Shown here in pieces: positions 6,502-14,666 of a stretch of DNA of 64,000 nucleotides; the first letter of the stretch is position 1, and every line of letters begins with the position of its first letter. Made by a program: the position numbers and the translations under genes. The notes beneath the pieces were generated by a model that had not been told where the DNA came from, did no database searches, and was given only the letters and a program-made list of their open reading frames with translations. Source of the stretch: Demequina zhanjiangensis (GTDB lineage Bacteria; Actinomycetota; Actinomycetes; Actinomycetales; Demequinaceae); the NCBI RefSeq assembly GCF_030418315.1, contig NZ_JAUHPV010000001.1:434001-498000 (forward strand). The letters run 5' to 3'.

Positions 6502-7950
6502 ATGACTTCACGCTTCCCTGACGACTTCCTGCTCGGCGCTGCCACGGCGTCCTACCAGATCGAGGGCGGCGCGACCGAAGGCGGCCGCGGCGTCTCCATC
6601 TGGGACACCTTCACCCACACCCCCGGCAAGGTCGTCGGGGGAGACACCGGCGACGTCGCGTGCGACCACTTCCACCGCTGGGAGTCCGACATCGACATGA
6701 TGGAGGACCTCGGGCTGCAGGCGTACCGCTTCTCCATCGCGTGGCCGCGCGTGCAGCCGCTCGGCACCGGCGCCTTCAACGACGAGGGCATCGCGTTCTA
6801 CCGCGGCATCGTCGACCGGCTCAAGGCCAAGGGCATCACCCCGCTCGTCACCCTGTACCACTGGGACCTTCCCCAGCCGCTCGAGGACGAGGGCGGCTGG
6901 CTCAGCCGCGACACCGTCGACGCGTTCGTGGTCTACGCGGAGCGCATGGTGCAGGAGCTCGGCGCCGACGTCGACTTCTGGACCACGTTCAACGAGCCGT
7001 GGGTCAGCTCCTTCGTCGGCTACGGGGCGGGCGCGCACGCTCCCGGTCACTCTGACGACGTGGAGGCGCTGATCGCCGCGCACCACCTGAACCTCGCGCA
7101 CGGCCGCGCGTATCGCGCCATGAAGGCGGTCAGGTCGGAGCTGCAGATCGGGCTCGTCAACAACTGCCACACGCCCCGCCCGTGGGACCCGTCCAACCCC
7201 AAGGACCGCTGGGCTGCGGCGCACATCGACGCGCTCGCGAACACCATGTTCCACGAGCCGTTCACCCACGGCACCTACCCCGAGGTGCTGAAGCCGAACA
7301 CCGCGCACCTCACCGACTGGTCGTTCGTGCATGACGGCGACCTCGAGGAGATGCACGGCGCGATCGACTGGTTCGGCGTCAACTACTACGCCTCCCACAT
7401 CGTCCGCCACAACCCGCACAAGGGTGCGGCGACGTCGGACGTGGCGACGCTCGCGGACGGCCACAAGGCCGGCGCCAACTCGCCGTGGCCAGGCGACGAG
7501 GAGATCGAGTTCATGCCGCCGCTGGGCGACCTCACCGCCATGGGCTGGAACATCGATCCCGACGCGCTGCACGCCCACCTGCTGAAGATCCACCGGGAGA
7601 CCGGCAAGCCGATCTATGTCACCGAGAACGGCTCCGCGTGGGACGACGTGATCGCCGAGGACGGCCGCGTGCACGACGACGCGCGCATCGCCTACTTCCG
7701 CTCGCACCTGGGCGCCGTGCTCAAGGCGGTCGACGAGGGCGCGGACGTGCGCGGGTACATGGCGTGGTCGCTCATGGACAACTTCGAGTGGGCGCAGGGC
7801 TACGCCAAGCGCTTCGGCATGGTCCACGTGGACTACGACACCCTCGTGCGCACGTGGAAGGACTCGGCGTACTGGTACCGCGAGACCCTGCGGACGCGCG
7901 AGATCGCGCCCGCGGAGGTCGAGATCGAGACGCCCGCGCGCACCTATTGA
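6502..7950 (+). CDS. GH1 beta-glucosidase, cytoplasmic
   Basis: 482 residues, full length for family GH1, with no signal peptide. The N terminus FPDDFLLGAATASYQIEGG is typical. The acid/base Glu165 lies in TFNEPW and the nucleophile Glu375 in VTENGSAW. Glu429 in MDNFEWAQGYAKRFG is the sugar-binding Glu found in beta-glucosidases that use unphosphorylated sugars; 6-phospho-beta-glucosidases carry Ser at this place. The enzyme therefore probably hydrolyses free beta-glucosides or cello-oligosaccharides. It follows the PTS operon but has its own palindrome-controlled leaderless promoter, so it may serve ABC-imported sugar rather than the PTS. Confidence 0.93.
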   Translation: MTSRFPDDFLLGAATASYQIEGGATEGGRGVSIWDTFTHTPGKVVGGDTGDVACDHFHRWESDIDMMEDLGLQAYRFSIAWPRVQPLGTGAFNDEGIAFYRGIVDRLKAKGITPLVTLYHWDLPQPLEDEGGWLSRDTVDAFVVYAERMVQELGADVDFWTTFNEPWVSSFVGYGAGAHAPGHSDDVEALIAAHHLNLAHGRAYRAMKAVRSELQIGLVNNCHTPRPWDPSNPKDRWAAAHIDALANTMFHEPFTHGTYPEVLKPNTAHLTDWSFVHDGDLEEMHGAIDWFGVNYYASHIVRHNPHKGAATSDVATLADGHKAGANSPWPGDEEIEFMPPLGDLTAMGWNIDPDALHAHLLKIHRETGKPIYVTENGSAWDDVIAEDGRVHDDARIAYFRSHLGAVLKAVDEGADVRGYMAWSLMDNFEWAQGYAKRFGMVHVDYDTLVRTWKDSAYWYRETLRTREIAPAEVEIETPARTY

Positions 7951-8115
7951 GCGACGCCCGAGCGGGCCTGAGCCTCCTCGGGGAGACAGGAGCGCGTCGG
8001 GAGCGGACGCGAGTCTCCTGGCGGACGCACGACGCCGACAGGGGAGGCCGTGACGGTACGTGGCGGAGCACCCTGGCCGCACAGGACACGCTCGAGGCTT
8101 TCGTAGACTGTCGGC

Positions 8116-8427
8116 ATGCCCTCGAAGCGCCGATCCTCGAAGCGCCCGTACGGTCAGCCCCATCAGGAGCTGGACGTCGAGCGCCTCGCGGGCTCCGTCG
8201 GCGCGAGGCGTGAGCGCGGCCCGCGCGGCGAGGAGTACCTGGTCGCCGTGCCGCGACCCAACGATCGCACCTACACGTGCCCCGCGTGCGGCCAGGAGAT
8301 CGACGGTGCGACGCCGCATCTCGTCGCCTGGGCTGCGGACGGCCTCTTCGGGTCCGACGCCGCCGCCTCCGCTCGCCGCCACTGGCACACGCACTGCTGG
8401 AACACCTTCGGGAGGACCCGTGGCTGA
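8116..8427 (+). CDS. Conserved actinobacterial small protein with CxxC/HW motifs
   Basis: 103 residues. The N terminus is very basic (MPSKRRSSKRPYGQPHQELD). The C-terminal half holds YTCPACGQEI, then ATPHLVAW and RRHWHTHCWNTF, giving two Cys and several His/Cys positions that could form a zinc site. Proteins of this shape are widespread in actinobacteria, sometimes labelled ATP/GTP-binding without evidence; the function is unknown. TAGACT at 8104-8109 lies 6 nt before the ATG and no ribosome site is visible, so the transcript is probably leaderless. The 3' end overlaps the next gene by 8 bp. Confidence 0.8.
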   Translation: MPSKRRSSKRPYGQPHQELDVERLAGSVGARRERGPRGEEYLVAVPRPNDRTYTCPACGQEIDGATPHLVAWAADGLFGSDAAASARRHWHTHCWNTFGRTRG

Positions 8428-9163
8428 CGCCGCCGACATGACCGAGATCCGTTCGACCTCGGTGCTGCCCGCGATCCGCGAGGAGATCGAGCTGCACACC
8501 GCCGACGGCCTGACCCTCGTGGGTGAGCTCGCGCTGCCCGCCTCCGGTCAGGTGGCCGCGACGCTGGTCACGATGCACCCCCTGCCCACGCACGGCGGCT
8601 TCATGGACTCTCACGTGTTCCGGAAGGCGGCGTGGAGGCTGCCGCACCTCGCAGATGTCGCCGTGCTGCGTTTCAACACGCGGGGCACCTCGTCCCCGCG
8701 GGGGCGCTCGGAGGGCGAGTTCGACGGCGGCGCAGGGGAGGCGCACGACCTGAGGGCCGCCGTGGCATACGTCCACGAGCGCGGCCTGCCGAACGTCTGG
8801 CTGGTCGGCTGGAGCTTCGGCACCGAGGTGACTCTGATGCATGGCGCCGATCAGGACGTGGTCGGAGCGATCCTGCTCTCTCCGCCCCTGCATCGTGCCC
8901 AGCCCGCCGACTTGGAGCGCTGGGCCGCGACGGGCAGGCCCGTGACGGCGCTGGTGCCTGAGCACGATGACTTCCTCAAGCCGGACGAGGCGCGCGAGCG
9001 GTTCGCGCCCCTCACCCAGCTCGAGCTGGTGCCCGTGGCCGAGGCGAAGCACCTGTGGGTCGGCGAGAAGTACGTGCGGATCGTGCTCGACGAGATCGTG
9101 GCACGGGTTGCGCCCGCTCGCGCGCCGCTTCCCACCGAGGTGCCCGCGTCCGTGTTGCAATAG
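8420..9163 (+). CDS. Alpha/beta-hydrolase, dienelactone-hydrolase-like
   Basis: 247 residues from GTG 8420, which has GGAGG at 8411-8415; ATG 8438 is an alternative. It shows an alpha/beta-hydrolase core: TMHPLPTHGGFMDSHV (oxyanion region), VLRFNTRGTSSPRG, the nucleophile elbow GWSFGTE (Ser), an acidic residue in VPEHDDF and a His in EAKHLW. There is no signal peptide, so it is cytoplasmic. It overlaps the preceding small zinc-finger-like gene, and the pair form an operon. Proteins of this type are esterase-like with unknown substrates. Confidence 0.85.
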   Translation: MADAADMTEIRSTSVLPAIREEIELHTADGLTLVGELALPASGQVAATLVTMHPLPTHGGFMDSHVFRKAAWRLPHLADVAVLRFNTRGTSSPRGRSEGEFDGGAGEAHDLRAAVAYVHERGLPNVWLVGWSFGTEVTLMHGADQDVVGAILLSPPLHRAQPADLERWAATGRPVTALVPEHDDFLKPDEARERFAPLTQLELVPVAEAKHLWVGEKYVRIVLDEIVARVAPARAPLPTEVPASVLQ

Positions 9164-9219
9164 GAGAGCGGCGGCCGACGGGCCGCCGCACCACTGTCCC
9201 GCCCAGCCTGGAGGAGACC

Positions 9220-9981
9220 GTGAGCGTCATCCCTGATGGCACCCCTGTGGTGCTGCTGAACGCCTTCCCCGTCGACCGTTCGCAGTGGGACCCGCTGATC
9301 GACGCGCTGTCCGATCTCGACGCGCTTCCTGGCGATGTCATCTCGTTCGACATGCCTGGCATCGGGGAGATGCCGCTGCCGGACGAGGAGCCGTCGCTCG
9401 AGCTGATCGCCGACGCCGCGGTGGCCGCGATGAGGGAGACCACCGGTCACGAGTCCGCAGTCTGGATCGGTTGCTCCATGGGCGGCTATGTCGCCATGGC
9501 GGTGGCGGAGCGCCACCCCGACGCGGTCGCGGGGCTCGGCCTCATCGCGACGCGCAGCACCGCCGACACGGAGCAGGCGCACGCCAAGCGGCTCGCCACG
9601 GCAGAGCAGATGGACGGCGCTTCGGGCGCTGCGGACCCTCGTGCGATGGCGGAGGATCTGATCGGCACGCAGGGGCCGGAGAGGGAGGCTCTCGTGAGCG
9701 CCATCGCCTCGAACATCGCGCAGCACTCGGGCGATGGCATCGCGTGGGGGCAGCGGGCCATGGCGGCACGCCCTGATCGCACCGAGGTGCTCAAGGAGAT
9801 CGACGGTCCTGCGGTCGTGATCGGGGGAGAGCACGACGGGCTCGTGTCCCGCGAGGATCTCACCGTGATGGCGGAGTCGCTGTTCCTCGAGCCGGTGCTG
9901 GTGCACGGCGTCGGCCATCTCGCGGCCTACGAGGCTCCGCAGGAGGTCGCGAGGCTGCTGGCGCCCCTCACAGCGCGCTAA
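9220..9981 (+). CDS. Alpha/beta-hydrolase
   Basis: 253 residues from GTG 9220 with GGAGGAG immediately upstream (9210-9215). Hydrolase signatures are VVLLNAFPVDRSQWD near the start, FDMPGIGEMP, the nucleophile motif GCSMGGYVAM, the acid in GGEHDG and the catalytic His in VGHLAAYE. It resembles the 3-oxoadipate enol-lactonase/haloperoxidase-like branch, but the substrate cannot be inferred. It follows another hydrolase (8420-9163) at a distance of 56 nt and is probably cotranscribed. Its last codons form the first unit of the 20-bp repeat array that follows. Confidence 0.85.
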   Translation: MSVIPDGTPVVLLNAFPVDRSQWDPLIDALSDLDALPGDVISFDMPGIGEMPLPDEEPSLELIADAAVAAMRETTGHESAVWIGCSMGGYVAMAVAERHPDAVAGLGLIATRSTADTEQAHAKRLATAEQMDGASGAADPRAMAEDLIGTQGPEREALVSAIASNIAQHSGDGIAWGQRAMAARPDRTEVLKEIDGPAVVIGGEHDGLVSREDLTVMAESLFLEPVLVHGVGHLAAYEAPQEVARLLAPLTAR

Positions 9982-10071
9982 GCGCCGCTCACAGGCTGCT
10001 GGCGCCGCTCACAGGCTGCTGGCGCCCCTCACAGGCCTGGCGCCCCTCACAGGCTGCTGGCGCCCCTCACA
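9953..10071. repeat. 20-bp tandem repeat array at the hydrolase 3' end
   Basis: Unit gcgccSctcacaggctgctg occurs at 9982-10001, 10002-10021, 10022-10039 (2 bp shorter) and 10040-10059, with a partial copy to 10071. A matching unit lies inside the hydrolase coding end (9953-9972), separated by the stop codon region. The array has no coding potential of its own. Confidence 0.9.
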
Positions 10072-10128
10072 TCGGGCGAGGAGCGGCTCCCGGTCCGAGC
10101 GGGGCCCACGTGTGGCCCGGTGCTCGGT

Positions 10129-10536
10129 TCAGCGGGGCGCGTCGGCGAGCAGCCGCGACAGGGCGACGGACAGCGGGATCGACTCCCCGTCCCGGCCTCC
10201 GCGACCCAGCTCGAGAGGCGGGTCCGAGGGTTCGAGGTGCGCGCCGCGCAGCCGTGCCACGAGGCCGCCCTGGACGGACATCACGTAGAACTCCCCGTCG
10301 GTGCCGACGGCGACGGACCGATCCTTCTTGAGGTACCACCCGTCGACATCCGTGCGGTAGCCGCCGCGGCCGTCGTAGCCCCGCGCGACCAGCTGCTCAG
10401 GGGAGAGTCCCACCTCGCGCGCGCTCTGGACGAAGTCGGCCAGGAGCGCGCGTGCCTGAGACGCCTCCGCGGCGCGGGCCTGTGCGAAGGCCCGCGCCCG
10501 CAGCATGGCGTCGTGCGGTTCGCCCTCCGTGGGCAT
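10129..10536 (-). CDS. Conserved actinobacterial protein, unknown function
   Basis: 135 residues. The N-terminal half is helical and Ala-rich (AFAQARAAEASQARALLADFVQSAREVGLSP). The C-terminal half looks like a small beta domain with YDGRGGYRTDVDGWYLKKDRSVAVGTDGEFYVM. No membrane segment or signal peptide is present. Its ATG lies one base after the stop of the coiled-coil gene upstream (TGA-C-ATG), so the two are translationally coupled and probably work in the same process. Function is not recognised. Confidence 0.8.
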   Translation of the reverse strand: MPTEGEPHDAMLRARAFAQARAAEASQARALLADFVQSAREVGLSPEQLVARGYDGRGGYRTDVDGWYLKKDRSVAVGTDGEFYVMSVQGGLVARLRGAHLEPSDPPLELGRGGRDGESIPLSVALSRLLADAPR

Positions 10537-10537
10537 G

Positions 10538-13276
10538 TCAGGCCTCCGCGGGGGACTTCGAGCCCTCGGCCTCCGCCGCGGCCGCGGCGCTGAGCTTCTG
10601 CGCGGCGGCGAGGTTCGAGACGGGGTCGGAGCCCAGCAGCGACCTCAGGTCGTCGAGGTAGCTCGTGATGGACTCGCGCTGGCGGTTGAGCTCCTCGACC
10701 TCCTTGGAGGCCATGGTGCGCTCGCGCTCGGCATCCGTCACTGCCTCGGAGATGATCGTCTCCGCGTGCTCCCTGGCGTCGCTGACGATCTCGTCGGCGT
10801 TGTTGCGCGCGTTGGTGAGCAGCGTCTGCGCGTGCGCCTCGGCCTCACGGCGGACGACGTCGGCGCGCTCGATCGCGACCGACAGCCGCTCCTCGGCCTC
10901 GTTGGCGCGGACGCGGGCGTCCTCGACCATCGCGGCGTTCTCGGCCGTCGCCTCCTCGTGCAGGCGGTTGAGCGCCTGCTCCGCGGACTCGCGACGCTGC
11001 ACGATCTCGAGCTGCAGGTCCTCGCGGGTCCTGCGCGCCTCCTCACGTGCCGACTCTGCGTCGGCGTGCGCCACGGTCCGCAGCTGCTGCGCCTCCGCCT
11101 TCGCCTGCTCGACGAGCAGACGCGCCTCGGCGCGAGCGCTCGAGAGCGACTGCTCGGCCTCCTCGTCGGCGCGGGCACGCAGGGTGTTCGCCTCGTGCGT
11201 CGCAGCGTTGACGATGTCGCGGGCCTGCGACTGGCCGGCGGTGAGGGCCTGCTCTGCCTGCTGCTCCGCCTCGTCGAGCGCCGACTGGGCGCTTGCGCGG
11301 GTCGCGGCGGCGTACTTGTCGGCGTCGCTGCGGGTCTCGCGGTCGTAGGTCTCCGCGTCGTCGCGCGACTGCTGCGCCTCGGCGGCGACCGCAGCACGCA
11401 GCTCGTCGGCGTACTGGTCGGCAGCGGTGCGCTGCGCCTGCGAGTACTTGTCTGCGCCGGCGCGGGTGTCCCGGCTGTACGCGTCCGCCTCGTTCGCGGT
11501 GGCCTCGGCCTGCGCGTCGGCCTCCGCGCGTGCCGCCTTCACGTAGGCGTCGGCGTCGGCACGGGCCCCATCGACCTCGGCGGCGAGTGCGACACGCGTG
11601 TCGCGGACGTATGCGTCGGTCTCGGCGCGGGTGTCGCGGCTGTAGGCGTTCGCCTCGGCGCGTGCCGCCTCTGCGAGGGACTCGGCCTCGCTCCGGGTGT
11701 CGCGGCTGTAGGTGTCCGCCTGGGCCTTGGTGGCCTCGGCGTAGCGGTCCGCCTCGGCGTGGGTGTCGCGGTTGTAGGCGTCGGCCTGGGCCTTGGTGGC
11801 CTCGGCGTAGCTGTCGGCCTCGCCACGGGTGTCGCGGCTGTACGCCTCGGCCTGCGAGCGCACGTTCTCGGCATAGCCGTCCGCGTCGGCGCGGGTCTCG
11901 CGGCTGTAGGCGTCCGCCTGGGACTTCGCGGACTCGAGCAGGGTGTCCGCCTCGGTCCGCTTGTCCCGCATGTAGGCGTCGGCCTGCGCGCGCATGGTGG
12001 AGGAGTAGGAGTCGGCCTCGGTGCGGGTGTCGCGGCTGTAGGCGTCGGCCTTGGCGCGGGTCGAGTCGGCGTAGGTGTCCGCGTCGGCGACCACACGCTC
12101 GGCGTGCTGGTCCGCCTCGGTGCGGGTGGACTTGGCGTACGCGTCGGCGTCGCTCGAGACCTGGGCGGCGTGCTGGTCCGCCTCGGTGCGGGTGGTCTTG
12201 GCGTATGCGTCCGCGGCGGCGCGCACGGCGTCGGTCTCGGAGGCGAGCGCGGCGCGCGTCTCCTTGGCGTAGGTGTCGGCCTCGGCACGCGTCTCCTTGC
12301 CGTAGGCCTCCGCCTCTGCGCGAATCGCGGCGATCTCCCGGCTGCCCGCCTCGTGCATCGCGGCGACGTCGGCCTCGGCCTGCGAGCGGATGCCCGCAGC
12401 CTCCTCGTTCGCCGCACGGACCAGCGCTTGACCCTCGGCGCGCAGCGCGGCGGCCTCGTTGTCGGCGGAGTTGCGGATGTCAGCGATCTCCGCGTCGGCG
12501 CTCGCGCGCAGCTGGGCGACCTCGGTCTCGTGACGCGACCGCTCGGCTCGGGCGGCGGACAGGATCTCGTCGGCCTCGCTGCGCATGCGCTCGGCCTCGG
12601 CGGTCGCCTCGGAGACGGTGCTCTCCGCCTTCGCCTCGGCGCTCTCGACCAGCTCGGTGGCCTGGCGCTCGCTCGTCACGCGGAGCTCGGTGACCTCGCG
12701 CTCGACCGTCGCACGGAGCGTGTGGAGCTCGCGGTCGACCCCCGCCTTGCGCTCCGCTGCGTCGCTGTCCGCGGTGGAGACGATGCGCTCCGCCTCACGC
12801 TTGGCACGCTCGGTGATCTCGCCCGCGTGGCGCTCTGCGGCCTCACGCGCGGAGATGGCGTCGTTCTCGGCGCCGGTGCGGACCTCCTCGGCCTCGCGGC
12901 GGCTCTGCGCGAGGATCTCCGCCACCTCGTTGTCCGCGCGGGCACGGATCTGCTGGGCGGCCACGTTCGCGCGCGCCACCGTGTCCTGGGCGTGGGTGTT
13001 CGCACGCGCGACCACGTCCGACGACTGCTCCTCGGCCGAGCGCAGCAGCTGCTCGACGCGCGCACCAAGACCCTTGTAGGTGGGCTGATCGGCCTCACGG
13101 AGCGACTTGTTGGCCTCCTCTGCGGCCTTGGCCGCCTTCGCGGCCTCCGACCGGGCCGACTCGGCCTCCTTCCGCGCGGAGGACGCCTCGTCCTCGAGTC
13201 GCGCGATGTGAGCGGCGACCGCCTCGCGGTCGAAACCGCGCATGGTGATCGGGAAGGGGAGGTTGTCCTCGGCCAT
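10538..13276 (-). CDS. Giant hendecad coiled-coil protein (DivIVA/Scy-like)
   Basis: 912 residues from the ATG at 13276, preceded by AAGGAGA. Residues 1-30 contain FPITMRGFDREAVAAHIARL, similar to the membrane-associating start of DivIVA-type proteins. The rest is almost entirely Ala/Glu/Arg-rich coiled coil. From about residue 325 to 665 the repeat is strictly 11 residues long (for example ADAYSRDTRTE, ADAYNRDTHAE), often alternating as ADAYSRDTRxE / ADxYAEATKAQ. Scy and FilP of Streptomyces, which organise polar growth, have this kind of architecture, and I infer a cytoskeletal scaffold. Orthology to a named protein cannot be proven here. The downstream gene at 10129-10536 is coupled to it. 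Confidence 0.85.
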   Translation of the reverse strand: MAEDNLPFPITMRGFDREAVAAHIARLEDEASSARKEAESARSEAAKAAKAAEEANKSLREADQPTYKGLGARVEQLLRSAEEQSSDVVARANTHAQDTVARANVAAQQIRARADNEVAEILAQSRREAEEVRTGAENDAISAREAAERHAGEITERAKREAERIVSTADSDAAERKAGVDRELHTLRATVEREVTELRVTSERQATELVESAEAKAESTVSEATAEAERMRSEADEILSAARAERSRHETEVAQLRASADAEIADIRNSADNEAAALRAEGQALVRAANEEAAGIRSQAEADVAAMHEAGSREIAAIRAEAEAYGKETRAEADTYAKETRAALASETDAVRAAADAYAKTTRTEADQHAAQVSSDADAYAKSTRTEADQHAERVVADADTYADSTRAKADAYSRDTRTEADSYSSTMRAQADAYMRDKRTEADTLLESAKSQADAYSRETRADADGYAENVRSQAEAYSRDTRGEADSYAEATKAQADAYNRDTHAEADRYAEATKAQADTYSRDTRSEAESLAEAARAEANAYSRDTRAETDAYVRDTRVALAAEVDGARADADAYVKAARAEADAQAEATANEADAYSRDTRAGADKYSQAQRTAADQYADELRAAVAAEAQQSRDDAETYDRETRSDADKYAAATRASAQSALDEAEQQAEQALTAGQSQARDIVNAATHEANTLRARADEEAEQSLSSARAEARLLVEQAKAEAQQLRTVAHADAESAREEARRTREDLQLEIVQRRESAEQALNRLHEEATAENAAMVEDARVRANEAEERLSVAIERADVVRREAEAHAQTLLTNARNNADEIVSDAREHAETIISEAVTDAERERTMASKEVEELNRQRESITSYLDDLRSLLGSDPVSNLAAAQKLSAAAAAEAEGSKSPAEA

Positions 13277-13414
13277 GCTTGGGGGTCTCCTTGTGCACGG
13301 TGGCGTCGTCATGGCGCTCCGCGGGGGCGCGGGGCAGCACCCCCAGGGTAGTCGGGCGTACTCAATACTGACAAAGCGGTCAGCGCCGATGTGCCACCGT
13401 CAGTCGTTGTCTCC

Positions 13415-13420
13415 TACAGT
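13415..13420 (+). promoter_or_regulatory. -10 element for the 13449 gene
   Basis: TACAGT lies about 29 nt before GTG 13449, with a TAGGAGG ribosome site (13434-13440) in the short leader. Confidence 0.4.
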
Positions 13421-13448
13421 GTTCTGTGGAATGTAGGAGGAAATCCAC

Positions 13449-14666
13449 GTGAGACTGCGTACAACGGCGCTGATCGCCGGCCTTTTCGGCGTCATCGCTC
13501 TCATCGTCGGCCTGGTCGCTCAGCAGCAGCGGCCGGAGACGACGGTGACGGTCGGCGCGCCAGTCGGCACCGCCGCGGTGATCGTGCCGGCGGACATGCT
13601 CGCGTTCGCGGGCACGGACGGCCGCTATGCGGTCGACGGCGCGGGCACTCTGCTCGCCTTCTCGGCGCTGCCTGGCGACCTCGAGGCGTGGGCCTCCTCG
13701 CGTGAGGTGACCTATGTGACGGGGATGCCCACGTGGGAGTCGCTCACGACGACGGTCCAGGAGCCTGAGCCGGACCCGTCGGCCTCTCCTTCGGCGTCTC
13801 CCGAGGAGGAGTCGAGCCCGTCGCCGTCGCCTTCGGTGTCGGCCGACGCGGGACCGCAGTTCGAGTCGCTCCTCGCCGGGTCGGCGGATCTCTGGCGTCA
13901 GAGCTGGACCGGCACGGATCGGCTCTCCGTCGGTGGTGCGAATGTCGAGCCTGGTCTTGAGCTCATGCTCACCTCTGAGGACGGATCGCCGCTCACCGGC
14001 GTGGACCTGACCCTCTCGCGTGACGTGAATGACGCCTGGGTCGCACCGTTGATCGTGTGGGGAGGGATCCTCACCGCGATCGGCGTCATCGCGCTCGTGC
14101 TCCTGCTCATCGACGTCCGCCCTGTGCAGGCGAGGGCCGAGGAGTGGATGGCTCACCGCCAGCGGATCGGTACCGGCGATGCCGGGCCCAAGCCTGGGTC
14201 GCGACGCGCGCGCCGGCTCGAAGGCGCCGCAGTGCCTGAGGCGGAGCTCGCGGCGGAGCCGGACGAGCAGGCGGGCGCGCTGTCATCGGATTCGTCCTCC
14301 GCATCGGATGAGGCAGCGGACGGCTCGCGCGGCGTGACGGACGAGGGTGGATTCGAGCCGCCGTCCTCGACCTCCGCGGCCGAGGCGGGCCCCACGTCGC
14401 CGGCGGGGACGCCCTTCGCGGTCGGAGGCTCGGCTCCCGGTGCCGTGACCTCCGCGGGAACCCCGTTCGCAGTCGGCGGCTCCGCCGCCTCCCCGAGCGA
14501 CCCCCGTTCGGCGTCGACTCCGTCCTCGCCGTCGGCCGAGTCCGCACCGACGCCATCCGGATCCTCACCCGAGGAGGCGACGCCCGGCACGCCGCCGTCG
14601 GCCGGCACGCCGTCGCACGACGACTTCCTGCCGCCTGCGCAGGCCGACGAGGAGGATGACCGATGA
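13449..14666 (+). CDS. Two-helix membrane protein with long acidic/Pro-Ser tail
   Basis: 405 residues from GTG 13449. Residues 7-26 form a first membrane helix (TALIAGLFGVIALIVGLVAQ) and about 198-222 a second (VAPLIVWGGILTAIGVIALVLLLI). Between them is an extracytoplasmic region with a Ser/Pro-rich stretch (SASPSASPEEESSPSPSPS). The C-terminal 180 residues are cytoplasmic, low-complexity and acidic, and contain two copies of AGTPFAVGGSA. The gene overlaps the next, a lipoprotein, by 4 bp (ATGA). The pair looks like an envelope module of unknown function; no enzymatic motif is seen. Confidence 0.75.
   Translation: MRLRTTALIAGLFGVIALIVGLVAQQQRPETTVTVGAPVGTAAVIVPADMLAFAGTDGRYAVDGAGTLLAFSALPGDLEAWASSREVTYVTGMPTWESLTTTVQEPEPDPSASPSASPEEESSPSPSPSVSADAGPQFESLLAGSADLWRQSWTGTDRLSVGGANVEPGLELMLTSEDGSPLTGVDLTLSRDVNDAWVAPLIVWGGILTAIGVIALVLLLIDVRPVQARAEEWMAHRQRIGTGDAGPKPGSRRARRLEGAAVPEAELAAEPDEQAGALSSDSSSASDEAADGSRGVTDEGGFEPPSSTSAAEAGPTSPAGTPFAVGGSAPGAVTSAGTPFAVGGSAASPSDPRSASTPSSPSAESAPTPSGSSPEEATPGTPPSAGTPSHDDFLPPAQADEEDDR

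Noticed and set aside
9982..10071. CRISPR array
   Set aside because: The 20-bp units are directly adjacent with no unique spacers, and no cas genes are present.
10505..13351. 948-codon plus-strand ORF opposite the coiled-coil gene
   Set aside because: Its Gly/Leu/Val repeats (GLGAGVAAVGVRLG-like) are the antisense of the Ala/Asp/Arg hendecads. The minus frame has a ribosome site, a DivIVA-like start and a coupled downstream gene.
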